From: Pseudomonas sp. 5P_3.1_Bac2
GTDB lineage: Bacteria > Pseudomonadota > Gammaproteobacteria > Pseudomonadales > Pseudomonadaceae
Length of the DNA: 64,000 nucleotides
Direction: 5' to 3'
Assembly (NCBI RefSeq): GCF_025465995.1
Contig: NZ_JANLNY010000030.1
Location: 372,001-436,000, forward strand
This document shows, one piece after another, positions 36,001 to 45,334 of this stretch; position 1 is the stretch's first letter, and every line of letters starts with the position of its first letter. Made by a program: the position numbers and the translations under genes. The notes under the pieces were generated by a model. That model did no database searches. It was not told where the DNA came from and was given only the letters and a program-made list of their open reading frames with translations.

Positions 36001-38496
36001 TTAATCCTGCGGCTCAGGCGCCGGTTCGGCATCCTGGCCACGGTCCATGGCCACCTGCTGAATCGACAAGCGAATCTCCGCTGGCAGCACCCGTTTAGCC
36101 GCGCCTTCGGCCAGTTCTCGGAGGCTTGGGTGATGGCTGAGCTTGCCGGCTTCATCGCGGCGCAGCACGCCTTGATCGAGCAGACTCTGGATAAAGTGGC
36201 GGAACAGGCTCTTGTCGAAAAACTCCGGCGCGTTGAGGCCATGCAGAATCGACAGACGCTGCGCCATCACCGTACAGAGGGTTTCCAACTCTTCGGCGGT
36301 CAAGGTGTTTTGCCCGGCCTTGAGCAACAACGCAGTGGCCATGTAGAAGCGCTGCAGGGTCTGCACGATGGCCCGCGAGAGCAGGGTCAGCAAGACAAAT
36401 TCACGGGAGCTCGGCGCCGGGCGCGAGTAGTTGTCGCCATCCACTTTGAGCAGGCCCTGCTCAACAAAGGCGCTCAGCCACTGATCAATCACCGCATCCA
36501 GTTCATCTTGCTGCCAGCGGATAAACAGCTCGGCTTGCAGATACGGATACAGCGCGTGGCAGTAGCGCAAAATCTGTTCGCGGCTGATCTTCGAGCTGTT
36601 TTGGAAGAAGCTCGCCAGCAGCGCCGGCATGGCAAAAATATGCAGCACGTTGTTGCGGTAATAGGTCATCAGGATGGCGTTTTGCTCGTCCAGATAAACG
36701 ATATTACCCAGCTGATCTTTTTGCTCGGCGAGCAGACTCATGGACTTCACGTGCTCGATCAACTGTCGGCCATCGCCCTCAGGCAAGGTGGTGTGCGGCG
36801 AGTAGGGGACCTTGCGCAGCAGTGTCAGGAACACATCGAGAATGCGCGCCAAGCCTTGGTCGTCGATGGCCAGTTTGCTGGTCGACAGCATCGCCAACGC
36901 CACCAGATTGACCGGGTTGATCGCGGCGGCTTCGTTGAGGTGCTGCGCCACGCGCTCACCCAGTTTATGGGTGGTTTGGCTGAGCCACTCTGGACGGTAC
37001 TGGTTGTCGTATTGCTGCTCGCGCCAATCCGGCTGGTGCTGGTCGAGGAACTCGGCCAGTTTGATCGGCTCGCCGAAGTTCACCGCCACTTGGCCAAAGC
37101 GCTGCTTGAGGGCGCCGATGACTTTGAAGATGTCGAAAATCGATTCTTTCTTCTTGCTGGCGCCACGTAGCTCGCCCAGGTAGGTGCGGCCTTCAAGCAC
37201 GCGTTCATAGCCGATATACACCGGCACAAAGACAATCGGCAGGCGGTTGCTGCGCAAGAAACTGCGCAGGGTGATGGCCAGCATGCCCGTCTTCGGTTGC
37301 AGCATGCGCCCGGTGCGCGAACGGCCGCCTTCGACGAAGTACTCCACCGGGAAGCCCTTGCTAAACAGGGTGTGCAGATACTCGTTAAACACGGCGGTAT
37401 ACAGCGGGTTGCCCTTGAACGTACGGCGCATAAAGAAGGCGCCGCCACGGCGCAGCAGACCGCCAATCACCGGCATATTGAGGTTGATCCCGGCGGCGAT
37501 ATGCGGCGGGGTCAGACCGTTACGGAACAGCAGATACGACAGCAGCAAGTAGTCGATATGGCTGCGGTGGCAGGGCACGTAAATCACTTCGTGGCCGTGG
37601 GCAATGTCCTGCACACCCTCGATGTGGTTGATCTTGATGCCGTCGTAAATCTTGTTCCAGAACCAACTCAGCACCAACTCAAGAAAGCGAATGGCGGTGT
37701 AGGTGTAGTCCGAGGCGATTTCATTGCCGTAGCGCAGGGCCTGGGCTTCGGCTTTCTCGACTGTGATCTTCTCGCGCTCGGCCTCTTCGCTGATGGCTTG
37801 GCGCACGGCCGGGCCATTGACCAGGCCCTTGACCAAATTGCGCCGGTGCGACACGTCCGGGCCGATCACCGCGGCTTTTTGATTGCGGAAGTGCACCCGC
37901 AGGATGCGTTGCACCATGCGCAGGGTGCGCTCGTGGCCTTTGTCCTGGGCGATCAGTTCGCGCATGTGGATCGGCGTGGAGAACTGCACGCGGGTCTTGC
38001 GCCCCAGAATCAAGATGCTGACCAAACGGCGCAGGCGCCCGGTCACTGCCCAGCTATCGGCGAACAGCAGCTTCCATGGGCTGGTTTCACGGTCCGGCGA
38101 CTGCCCCCAGAACACGCTGACCGGAATGATCTGCGCATCGTCCACGGCATGTTGGCTCAGGGCACTGACTAGGCGCTGTAGGGTCGGTGAGCTGCCGCGT
38201 TTGTCCTGCCGGCCCAGCCAGTCGGCCTCTGCGGTGAGGTAAAAGAACGCGGCGGGTTCTTCCAGCTTGCCCACCGTTACCGGCAGCACTGGGCGTGGTA
38301 AGCCGGCTTTGCGGCACTCGGTATCGACCACCGCCAGATCACTCAACGACGAGCGCTGCAGCACATAAAACACCGGCTTGCTGCGGTCGAGTTTGAGCGT
38401 AAAGGCAGATTGGTTGATGGTTTCCGAGCGCACCCAGAGATACAGCAGGCGGCGCAAGGTACCAAACACAAAGCGATGCAGCGGCGATCGAGTCAT
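36001..38496 (-). CDS. plsB: Glycerol-3-phosphate 1-O-acyltransferase PlsB
   Basis: 831 residues; E. coli PlsB has 807. It acylates sn-glycerol-3-phosphate at position 1, the first step of phospholipid synthesis, at the inner membrane. Acyltransferase motif I is VPCHRSHIDYLLLSYLL (His-x4-Asp), and motif III is VEYFVEGGRSRTGRMLQPK. The supporting motif VFVPVYIGYERVLEG is also present. The long N-terminal and C-terminal regions typical of PlsB are intact. The start MTRSPLHRFVFGTLRRLLYL matches the family. Confidence 0.97.
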   Translation of the reverse strand: MTRSPLHRFVFGTLRRLLYLWVRSETINQSAFTLKLDRSKPVFYVLQRSSLSDLAVVDTECRKAGLPRPVLPVTVGKLEEPAAFFYLTAEADWLGRQDKRGSSPTLQRLVSALSQHAVDDAQIIPVSVFWGQSPDRETSPWKLLFADSWAVTGRLRRLVSILILGRKTRVQFSTPIHMRELIAQDKGHERTLRMVQRILRVHFRNQKAAVIGPDVSHRRNLVKGLVNGPAVRQAISEEAEREKITVEKAEAQALRYGNEIASDYTYTAIRFLELVLSWFWNKIYDGIKINHIEGVQDIAHGHEVIYVPCHRSHIDYLLLSYLLFRNGLTPPHIAAGINLNMPVIGGLLRRGGAFFMRRTFKGNPLYTAVFNEYLHTLFSKGFPVEYFVEGGRSRTGRMLQPKTGMLAITLRSFLRSNRLPIVFVPVYIGYERVLEGRTYLGELRGASKKKESIFDIFKVIGALKQRFGQVAVNFGEPIKLAEFLDQHQPDWREQQYDNQYRPEWLSQTTHKLGERVAQHLNEAAAINPVNLVALAMLSTSKLAIDDQGLARILDVFLTLLRKVPYSPHTTLPEGDGRQLIEHVKSMSLLAEQKDQLGNIVYLDEQNAILMTYYRNNVLHIFAMPALLASFFQNSSKISREQILRYCHALYPYLQAELFIRWQQDELDAVIDQWLSAFVEQGLLKVDGDNYSRPAPSSREFVLLTLLSRAIVQTLQRFYMATALLLKAGQNTLTAEELETLCTVMAQRLSILHGLNAPEFFDKSLFRHFIQSLLDQGVLRRDEAGKLSHHPSLRELAEGAAKRVLPAEIRLSIQQVAMDRGQDAEPAPEPQD

Positions 38497-38821
38497 GGGT
38501 TCTGAGCAGGCTTAACAACGAGCAAAACGCCCGGGGGGCTAAGTGTGCCGGATCGGCTGGCTAACTCCAAGTTAGCAACGGCTGGCTTGCCTACGACTAA
38601 GGCCCGGCCTGTGATTATTTCACTAAGTTGCATAGTCACAATCAAGCGATAAGCTGGCGAGTTTCCTTATTATTTATCGAAGTTAAAAAACTATTTTTAA
38701 TTAAATTTTTATCTAAATGCAGTCTCGCTGAAATACTCCCCCGCGAAGATTCCCAGCAGCACGAACGAGCCAACAGCGCTCGGGTGTCTCCCAACACTTA
38801 AGTCGATTAGAGGAATCTGTA
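38497..38821. other. Intergenic region carrying the porin promoter
   Basis: These 325 bases between divergent plsB and the porin gene contain no gene. The stretch 38675-38720 is strikingly AT-rich (runs of A and T around TTAATTAAATT) and likely includes the porin promoter. I looked for a tandem CTGTCAT-type Pho box, expected for OprP/OprO regulation, and found no convincing match. Confidence 0.4.
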
Positions 38822-40132
38822 ATGCTGCGTAAGCACTTCGCGGGTTGTGTGGTTAGTGCCCTGACGTTGGCCGTAAGCGCCCAGGCGCTGGGCGGGACGG
38901 TGACGTCAGATGGCGCTGACCTGGTCATCAAAACCAAAGGTGGCCTGGAAGTGGCCACCACTGACAAGGCCTTCGCCTTCAAGCTCGGTGGCAAGCTGCA
39001 ATGGGACGCCACCCAGTTCGATGGCCTGATGGCCGCCTCGCAAAACAAACCCTTCGATGACACCTTCAACACCTTTATCCGCCGTGGCGAAATCGGCCTG
39101 GAAGGCATCGCCTACACCGATTGGGACTGGGGCCTGCGCCTGAGCTATGACGACTCGGCAGACGGTAGCAAAACCGTGGTCGACCGCGCCTTTATCGCCT
39201 ACAACGGCCTGGGCGAAACGGAAATCACCATCGGCCGCTTTGGTGTTGACTACGGTCTGGAGAACAGCACCAGCTCGTCGTGGATCACCGCCATCGAACG
39301 GCCGTTTATGTACGACTTTTTAAATGGCGATGAAGACACCAAGTTCGGCGTCAACGCCAAGTACTACGGCGACAACTTTAGCCTGATGGGGCAGGTGGCA
39401 ACCTTCGACGACGGCCACCGCGAGAGCGATGGCAACAACGAACGCTTCGGCTACACCTTCCGCGCCCATTGGGCACCGTACCTCGAAGGTAACGACGTGG
39501 TGCATATGGCCGCCAACTACCACAACAGCAATGCCGACGACGACCGCTCCCGCGTGCGCACCCGCATGGGCATCCGCAGCGACGACAATATGCGTCTGAC
39601 CTTAGGTGACGTGAGCAGCACCGACAAAGACAGCGAATGGTTACTCGAAGCCGCGGCCCAGTTCGGCGGCCTGCGCGCCCAAAGTGAATACTTCCAGCGC
39701 ACCATCAGTGGCGACAACGCCGCTCAGGCCAAGGCCGATGTCGACCTCAGCGGCTATAACGCCCAAATCTCCTATATGTTCGGCACCCAGCGTGGCTATA
39801 AAGGCGGCGCCGGCTACTGGGATAAACCGCTGGACATGAAAGGCACCTGGGAAATCTTCGCCCGCTACGAAAGCACCACCGTCGACGCCGATGCCGGCGC
39901 CATCCCAGGCAACTTAGGTGTCGCTGATCTGGTGGCGAAAAACACCAGCGACGACTTCACCGCCAGCGCGATGGTCATCGGCGCCAACTTCTTCGCCACC
40001 CCCGCCGTGCGCCTGAGCCTCAACTACATCGACTACGAAATGGACAACATCAACACCCAACGCGAAATCAAAGGCAAGCGCGTCGAAGACGACGGCCAGG
40101 CCATCGTCGGTCGCCTGCAATACGTGTTCTAA
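38822..40132 (+). CDS. OprP/OprO-family phosphate-selective-type porin
   Basis: 436 residues. The signal peptide is about residues 1-24 (LTLAVSAQALG). The mature protein has many alternating beta-strands and ends in VGRLQYVF with C-terminal phenylalanine, the outer-membrane assembly signal. The Pfam phosphate-porin pattern appears in FAFKLGGKLQWDATQFDGLM, RRGEIGLEGIAYTDWDWGLR and RFGVDYGLENSTSSSWITAI. It probably forms a trimeric 16-strand anion channel. In P. aeruginosa, OprP and OprO carry phosphate and pyrophosphate; whether this one is phosphate-specific or a general anion porin is not decided by sequence alone. It has its own terminator. Confidence 0.9.
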   Translation: MLRKHFAGCVVSALTLAVSAQALGGTVTSDGADLVIKTKGGLEVATTDKAFAFKLGGKLQWDATQFDGLMAASQNKPFDDTFNTFIRRGEIGLEGIAYTDWDWGLRLSYDDSADGSKTVVDRAFIAYNGLGETEITIGRFGVDYGLENSTSSSWITAIERPFMYDFLNGDEDTKFGVNAKYYGDNFSLMGQVATFDDGHRESDGNNERFGYTFRAHWAPYLEGNDVVHMAANYHNSNADDDRSRVRTRMGIRSDDNMRLTLGDVSSTDKDSEWLLEAAAQFGGLRAQSEYFQRTISGDNAAQAKADVDLSGYNAQISYMFGTQRGYKGGAGYWDKPLDMKGTWEIFARYESTTVDADAGAIPGNLGVADLVAKNTSDDFTASAMVIGANFFATPAVRLSLNYIDYEMDNINTQREIKGKRVEDDGQAIVGRLQYVF

Positions 40133-40167
40133 GCGTCACCCCGTAAGTAAGCTCCTACTTGTGGTTG

Positions 40168-40192
40168 CCCCGCCTAGTGCGGGGATTTTTTT
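40168..40192 (+). terminator. Rho-independent terminator after the porin gene
   Basis: CCCCGC / GCGGGG stem (arms 40168-40173 and 40179-40184) with a 5-base loop, followed by A and seven T residues, 35 bases after the porin stop. Confidence 0.9.
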
Positions 40193-40375
40193 GGGTTGGG
40201 GAGGGCTGCTGTCGGCGAAAAACGGCCTTTAACTTGGGCCCTAATGGCATACGGGCATTTGATGCCTATATTGCTATTGATTATGTGCATAAGATTTAGA
40301 ATCAACTATCGAGACTGAGGCAACATCAAGGTAAATAGTTTTGGACGAAAAAAACGAAAAGAGGTCGCCGCTTCT

Positions 40376-42673
40376 TTGTTAAAGGATATGGAAGCCACTG
40401 CTGCCCGCATGCGTGAATTGATTGTTGCCATGCCCCCGCATGATCTGCTCGGCTACATCTATGCTCAGTACGTAATGAAAGCGATGGCAGACCAAGGCCT
40501 CTCTCAGTCGCAAGACGAAGCGGACGGCTCGGATAATCTGATCAACGAAAATCAGTTCATGTTGGAGTACGTACACGCGGTTCTCGCATCAGATGTTGCC
40601 CCTGCGGAGATGGCATTCGACGAAGCTCAGTGCGCCGAGCTGTTTGAATGTAGTCGCAAGCTGCGAGAGCAGGCCATGTTTTTCGCCATGGTCACGTCCG
40701 CAGACACCAAAGACGGCGTCTTCGGTCCAGATACGGCCGACATTGAGTACCGCGCAAAATCCACATGGGTCATGCTACGTGGGAACCGCTACCAAGTTTT
40801 GGAAGGCGAGTTCTACCGCTACGTTCTCGCTCCTCACAACGATGTCCTGCAAGAAGTGTACGGCGTCAGTGCCACCGACATCGCGGAAGGTTTCCAGGCC
40901 ATGGCCGACGCCACGCGTTCTGGGCATGCCGACGCTATCGCGGTTATGTTGGGGCAGTTTGAGGCTGCACAGTCCTTCGCTGCGGCACAAGACAAGCCTC
41001 TGGAACAAGTCATGGAGGCTTGGGTTGCCGCCAATACAGATCAAATGAAAGCTGCGAGGTGGGCGATGGATGACATGTTCCGGGGCGGCATCGCCAACGT
41101 CAGCCTTCACACGAAGCTTCCGTCGACGCTGCTGGCGGATCTGGCTTACCGGCGCGGGGAAGAAACCGAGTTCTTTGCAGCGGGTGATTTCACGGGGACA
41201 CCCTACCGGACACTACCCGCTCGGAAAAAACCACTGATTCAACTTGGATCGGACTACTACGCCGTCGACCCATGCTTCACTCGCGATGCGGGATATCGTG
41301 CGCTTCTCTACAACCTGCTTCGACGAAAACCGGACTACAAGAAGACGTTTGAAAATCGGCAGAAGACGATGAGTGAAGCTGCCTTCCCCGACATTCTGTC
41401 CGCCCAACTTCCCAGTGCCACGGTTTTTCAAGAGGTCTACTACAAAGACCCTACCAGCAAGCAGTGGTCCGAAAACGACACTCTCATCCTAGTGGATGAT
41501 GTGCTGCTCCTAGTTGAGGCCAAGGCCGGCGCGGCCGCTACCATCGCATCGCCAGCGCTTGATTTCGGCCGTCATGCCCAATCCGTTCAGGACTTGGTAA
41601 TCAAGGCCTACAAGCAATGTGAGCGCTTCTTCAATTATCTTAACTCTGCGGATGAAGTGCCGCTTTACCAACTGGTGGACGGTAAATACGAAGAGTGCGG
41701 CCGTGTTCGCCGCGCCAACTACCGAGTGATGGTGCCGATTGGGCTAACGGTCGAATCGTTCTCTCCCTTCTCGGCGTACTGCAAGGAACTGCCGCAGATT
41801 GAGCCGCTACTTGGGATGCATGCCTTCGTTTCACTATCCATCGACGATCTATTCGTGCTCCAGCGCTTCCTACCCACACCTGGCGAGTTCTTCCACTACA
41901 TGGAGGTACGGCAGGCCGTAGCGGGAATGCGCCAGGCTCATCTTTTCGATGAGTTCGACCATCTAGGCGCGTATCTGAAGAAAAACCGTTTCGATCAGGA
42001 TATTGCCGACCAGTTGAAGGGGGGCAAGGTGAACATGCTCATCTGGGATGGCATGAGCGACATTATTGATAAGAGCTTCGAGGGTGAAGACTGGTCAAGC
42101 AGGCCGTTCCCAGCGCAGGACTTCCCGGAGGAGGTGCTGAAGCTGCTTGAGGCGTTTGACGCCACCCGAGCAAGCGGATGGCTTGCAGCCGAGAGCCATA
42201 TCCGTGATCTAGGAGAGGAAGGCCGTAATAACCTGGCCAAGCTGCTGTCCGATCTTCGCCAAACCCTGAATCAGCATCCTGCTCGTTACTTTCTTCTGTC
42301 CGGGGACGGCGAGCCCCTATTCGTTTGGCTTCAACAACACGACCATCAAATTGATTGGATTAAGGTAAATGACAAGGCAAGCGCAGCTGCGTTGGCAGTC
42401 ACGGCCTCTAACATAACCGGAGTTGCGGCAGAGGTTAGTGCCGATGGAACCTACTACCGGGCGCAATCTTTCGCGGTCCATGTACCGAAGGAGCAAACGG
42501 AAGAAAACGCTCACATTTACGAAGATGCCGCGCGAATGGCTCAACCCAATCGGGCGGTGAATCTGGATCAACCGAAAAGCATCATCCCTCCTTTGAAGAT
42601 CAAAAAAACAGGACGGAATGATCCGTGCCCATGCGGCATTGGAGCAAAGTTCAAAAAGTGTCACGGCCGTTGA
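40376..42673 (+). CDS. Large SEC-C protein with embedded PD-(D/E)xK nuclease-like core
   Basis: 765 residues if begun at the TTG at 40376; the first ATG is 40388. The last 20 residues form a SEC-C zinc motif, with CPCGIGAKFKKCH giving three Cys and one His ligand. Residues about 355-410 look like a restriction-endonuclease-type core. A strand with DTLILVDDVLLLVEAKAG supplies Asp374/Asp375 and Glu381-x-Lys383, and a helix follows with QSVQDLVIKAYKQCERFF, resembling the Q/Y helix of such nucleases. The remaining sequence I do not recognise. The gene is flanked by a terminator on the left and an unrelated GNAT gene on the right. By eye its codon and base use is less GC-rich than its neighbours, which suggests acquisition. 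A defence or nucleic-acid-processing role is inference. The reading frame continues upstream without a canonical start (see findings). Confidence 0.8.
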   Translation: MLKDMEATAARMRELIVAMPPHDLLGYIYAQYVMKAMADQGLSQSQDEADGSDNLINENQFMLEYVHAVLASDVAPAEMAFDEAQCAELFECSRKLREQAMFFAMVTSADTKDGVFGPDTADIEYRAKSTWVMLRGNRYQVLEGEFYRYVLAPHNDVLQEVYGVSATDIAEGFQAMADATRSGHADAIAVMLGQFEAAQSFAAAQDKPLEQVMEAWVAANTDQMKAARWAMDDMFRGGIANVSLHTKLPSTLLADLAYRRGEETEFFAAGDFTGTPYRTLPARKKPLIQLGSDYYAVDPCFTRDAGYRALLYNLLRRKPDYKKTFENRQKTMSEAAFPDILSAQLPSATVFQEVYYKDPTSKQWSENDTLILVDDVLLLVEAKAGAAATIASPALDFGRHAQSVQDLVIKAYKQCERFFNYLNSADEVPLYQLVDGKYEECGRVRRANYRVMVPIGLTVESFSPFSAYCKELPQIEPLLGMHAFVSLSIDDLFVLQRFLPTPGEFFHYMEVRQAVAGMRQAHLFDEFDHLGAYLKKNRFDQDIADQLKGGKVNMLIWDGMSDIIDKSFEGEDWSSRPFPAQDFPEEVLKLLEAFDATRASGWLAAESHIRDLGEEGRNNLAKLLSDLRQTLNQHPARYFLLSGDGEPLFVWLQQHDHQIDWIKVNDKASAAALAVTASNITGVAAEVSADGTYYRAQSFAVHVPKEQTEENAHIYEDAARMAQPNRAVNLDQPKSIIPPLKIKKTGRNDPCPCGIGAKFKKCHGR

Positions 42674-42786
42674 GTGCGCGCCGCTACGTTGATCGAGACC
42701 AGATATTATTTGTGTGGTCTTTGTGTCGGTATTCGATGGCTAACTGATGTTCGAGTTTTGGAGGATCGAAAGGCCGCTTCTGGCCG

Positions 42787-43218
42787 TTAACTGCCCCAAT
42801 ACATTTTTATATGCGTGTCTGTTTCACCCGTTTGGATAAATCCCAGACGTTTATAAAACTTTAGCGCCGATGCATTGGGGCGGAAAACACTGAGCTCTAG
42901 AGGCACTTTTTCAGCGGTAGCCTTCTGTTGCAGCTCTCGCAGTATCTGTGTGCCAATGCCTTGACCCTGGAAGGCTCGTGAGATTGCGATGTTTAGCACA
43001 TAGATCTGGTTCGGCTTATCCACTATCTGGACGTATCCGGCGATCTTCTCGCCGATCTCAATAACCGATGTGACCGCATCTGTGAACTCTTCGGCAAACT
43101 TGGTGCGTTGCCAGTTTTCATCCCAGCCCCATAGTTGAGTGATGTGTTCGTAAAAGGCTTCGCGGTGCAGTTCAAAGAGCGTGGGGCGGTCGATATCGGT
43201 TGCTGGGCGTAGCTTCAT
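42787..43218 (-). CDS. GNAT-family N-acetyltransferase
   Basis: 143 residues from the ATG at 43218 (MKLRPATDIDRPTLFELHRE); an upstream in-frame start would add 28 residues with no family likeness. The acetyl-CoA motif A is NIAISRAFQGQGIGTQILREL (Q/R-x-x-G-x-G/A), followed by ELSVFRPNASALKFYKRLGF, typical of RimI-like single-domain enzymes. The substrate is unknown. It is isolated, transcribed toward the SEC-C gene. Confidence 0.88.
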   Translation of the reverse strand: MKLRPATDIDRPTLFELHREAFYEHITQLWGWDENWQRTKFAEEFTDAVTSVIEIGEKIAGYVQIVDKPNQIYVLNIAISRAFQGQGIGTQILRELQQKATAEKVPLELSVFRPNASALKFYKRLGFIQTGETDTHIKMYWGS

Positions 43219-43519
43219 GTTGGTTTTTCCATGCGTTGCAGTGCTTAACCGAATCGACCTTGAGCGGCCTGGGATAATCCTGACACGGTAAAAATCGGCC
43301 ACTTACTGAGTAGTTTTTTGAATAAGCAGCAGGGTGAGCGAGCGTGCTGCGTAACGACTTATCTTGGCAGTGCACTGTGTGTTTCGCTGTGAATGCGCCG
43401 GCGTTTTTAGAGGGCATAAGTAGCGTCTTTAAACCTGGCGAAGGCTCAAAGCTTGACGCCGCAAAAGTCGTCTATTTTACGGCGAAACCCTGAGCGACTG
43501 AGCGCGTGAGAGGGTGTCT
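43219..43519. other. Intergenic region, no gene recognised
   Basis: These 301 bases lie between the flavin reductase stop and the GNAT start, both on the minus strand. A loose inverted repeat, CGCCG...CGGCG (about 43460-43488), is present, with no U-tract beside it. I see no open frame with coding character. Confidence 0.35.
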
Positions 43520-44029
43520 TTAAACCGCCTCAGGTAACTCAAGGCCGCAGTACTGCCCTTTGAAATAAAGCAGGGGCTGAGCAGTGGATTGTTCTTGTAG
43601 GTGTAGCGCCTTTACCTCGCCGATTACGATCAGGTGATCGCCGGCTGGGTATTCGGCGTGAATTTCGCAGTCCAGCCAGTAGAGGCTGTCGCTAATCAGG
43701 GGGTTGCCCAGTGGTGAGGACTGGCAGTGGATACCCTGCCATTTGTCTGTGCCACGCCGTGCGAACTGGTTGGAAATATGGGCCTGCTCGGCGCTCAAAA
43801 TATTCACCGCAAAGCGGCCGGTTTGGCGGATATGGGGGTAGCTGGCTGAGCCGGCCATCACACTGAACGACACCAGCGGCGGGTTGACCGAGACGCTATA
43901 GAACGACTGGCAGGTAAAGCCGACCGGCTCATCGTTAATGCGTGAAGTAATGACGGTGATGCCGGAGGCGAAGTGCCCGAGCGCGTGGCGAAAGCTCAGT
44001 GGCTCGATGGCAGGCTTGGCGAGTGACAT
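43520..44029 (-). CDS. Flavin reductase-like FMN-binding protein
   Basis: 169 residues. The split-barrel flavin reductase fold is shown by FRHALGHFASGITVITSR, GFTCQSFYSVSVNPPLVSFS and FAVNILSAEQAHISNQFARRG (fragments). Such enzymes reduce FMN/FAD with NAD(P)H and supply reduced flavin to a partner oxygenase. The nearest candidate partner is MesX, a proposed oxygenase encoded two genes upstream on the same strand. The 252-base gap to mesD means it may have its own promoter. The link to methionine synthesis is inference. Confidence 0.88.
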   Translation of the reverse strand: MSLAKPAIEPLSFRHALGHFASGITVITSRINDEPVGFTCQSFYSVSVNPPLVSFSVMAGSASYPHIRQTGRFAVNILSAEQAHISNQFARRGTDKWQGIHCQSSPLGNPLISDSLYWLDCEIHAEYPAGDHLIVIGEVKALHLQEQSTAQPLLYFKGQYCGLELPEAV

Positions 44030-44281
44030 GGTCGATCCTAAAAGTGGGGGCTGCCCGTCAGGTGTAAGGGGCGCTTAGCGTTGGCAGGGGGGTTGGGAGA
44101 CGGTGCTTGTGCGATCAGCAGGCCGCTTGCGGGGCATTAGCCAGGGTATGGGAAATGCCTAGCGGGCCAATGGCTACCGGGCGTGAGAGGTGGCAGCGCA
44201 TTGTTGAATGCTGCTAAGCCGTAAACGCTGTACACATCAGGGGATGGGCACAGCGTGGGCTCGCGAGCGCAAGGCGACAGC

Positions 44282-45313
44282 TCAGCGCTTGTTCGGCTCT
44301 TGGCGCACGATGGCAGCGCCGGCGCTGAGGGCATGCAGCTTGCCTCTGGCTACGTGGCGCGGTAACGGCGCCATGCCGCAGTTGGTGCACGGGTAGAGTT
44401 TGTCGGCATCGACAAACTCAAGGGCCTTGCGCAGGGTGGCGGCCACTTCTTCGGGTGTTTCGATCATGTCGCTGGCCACATCAATGGCGCCGACCATGAC
44501 CTTTTTGCCGCGGATCAGCTCGATCAGGTCCATCGGTACGCGGGAGTTGTGGCACTCTAGGGAAATGATGTCGAGCTTGGATTTTTGCAGCTTGGGGAAG
44601 GCCTCTTCGTATTGCCGCCACTCGGAGCCTAGGCTCTTCTTCCAGTCGGTGTTGGCTTTGATGCCGTAGCCGTAGCAGATATGCACGGCGGTTTCGCACT
44701 TAAGCCCTTCAATGGCGCGCTCAAGTGTAGCCACGCCCCAGTCATTGACCTCGTCGAAGAACACGTTAAAGGCCGGCTCATCAAACTGGATGATGTCCAC
44801 GCCTGCCGCTTCAAGCTCTTTGGCTTCTTGGTTAAGAATCTTGGCAAATTCCCAGGCCAGTTTTTCGCGGCTTTTATAGTGAGCGTCGTACAGGGTATCG
44901 ATCATGGTCATAGGCCCCGGTAAGGCCCATTTGATCGGCTGATCGGTTTGCTTGCGCAAAAACTTAGCGTCCTCGACAAACACCGATTTGGGCCGGGATA
45001 CCGCACCGACCACGGTGGGCACGCTGGCGTCGTAGCGGTTACGGATTCTGACCGTCTCGCGTTTCTCGAAGTCCACGCCATCGAGGTGTTCGATAAAGGT
45101 GGTGACGAAGTGTTGGCGGGTCTGCTCGCCGTCACTGACGATATCTATGCCGGCGTGCAGTTGTTCCTGCAAGGCGATGCGCAGGGCGTCTTGTTTGCCT
45201 TCCGCCAATTGCTCAGCTTGCAACTTCCACGGTGACCACAGTTTTTCCGGCTCAGCCAGCCAGGAGGGTTTAGGCAGGCTGCCAGCCGTGGAGGTGGGGA
45301 GTAGTTTTTTCAC
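44282..45313 (-). CDS. mesD: Core-MetE type methionine synthase, MesD
   Basis: 343 residues, matching only the C-terminal catalytic half of MetE. Zinc ligands are visible in AVHICYGYG (His-x-Cys) and in YPCTNCGMAPL near the end. SDGEQTRQHF, FDEPAFNVFF and LECHNSRVP are further MetE-like motifs. Proteins of this short form lack the folate-binding N-terminal half and form the Mes families. The version coupled to DUF1852 is MesD, which makes methionine from homocysteine without methyl-folate and depends on MesX and oxygen. mesX lies 21 bases upstream, so the two are one operon. The methyl donor of MesD is unknown. Confidence 0.88.
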   Translation of the reverse strand: MKKLLPTSTAGSLPKPSWLAEPEKLWSPWKLQAEQLAEGKQDALRIALQEQLHAGIDIVSDGEQTRQHFVTTFIEHLDGVDFEKRETVRIRNRYDASVPTVVGAVSRPKSVFVEDAKFLRKQTDQPIKWALPGPMTMIDTLYDAHYKSREKLAWEFAKILNQEAKELEAAGVDIIQFDEPAFNVFFDEVNDWGVATLERAIEGLKCETAVHICYGYGIKANTDWKKSLGSEWRQYEEAFPKLQKSKLDIISLECHNSRVPMDLIELIRGKKVMVGAIDVASDMIETPEEVAATLRKALEFVDADKLYPCTNCGMAPLPRHVARGKLHALSAGAAIVRQEPNKR

Positions 45314-45334
45314 AATAAAAGACCTTGTTGATGC

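Noticed and set aside
36130..38172. Two long plus-strand open frames inside plsB
   Set aside because: PlsB motifs are fully conserved on the minus strand; these frames are shadows.
38497..38821. Pho box upstream of the OprP/O-type porin
   Set aside because: No pair of CTGTCAT-like heptamers at 11-base spacing was found; the best stretch near 38627 matches only about half the positions.
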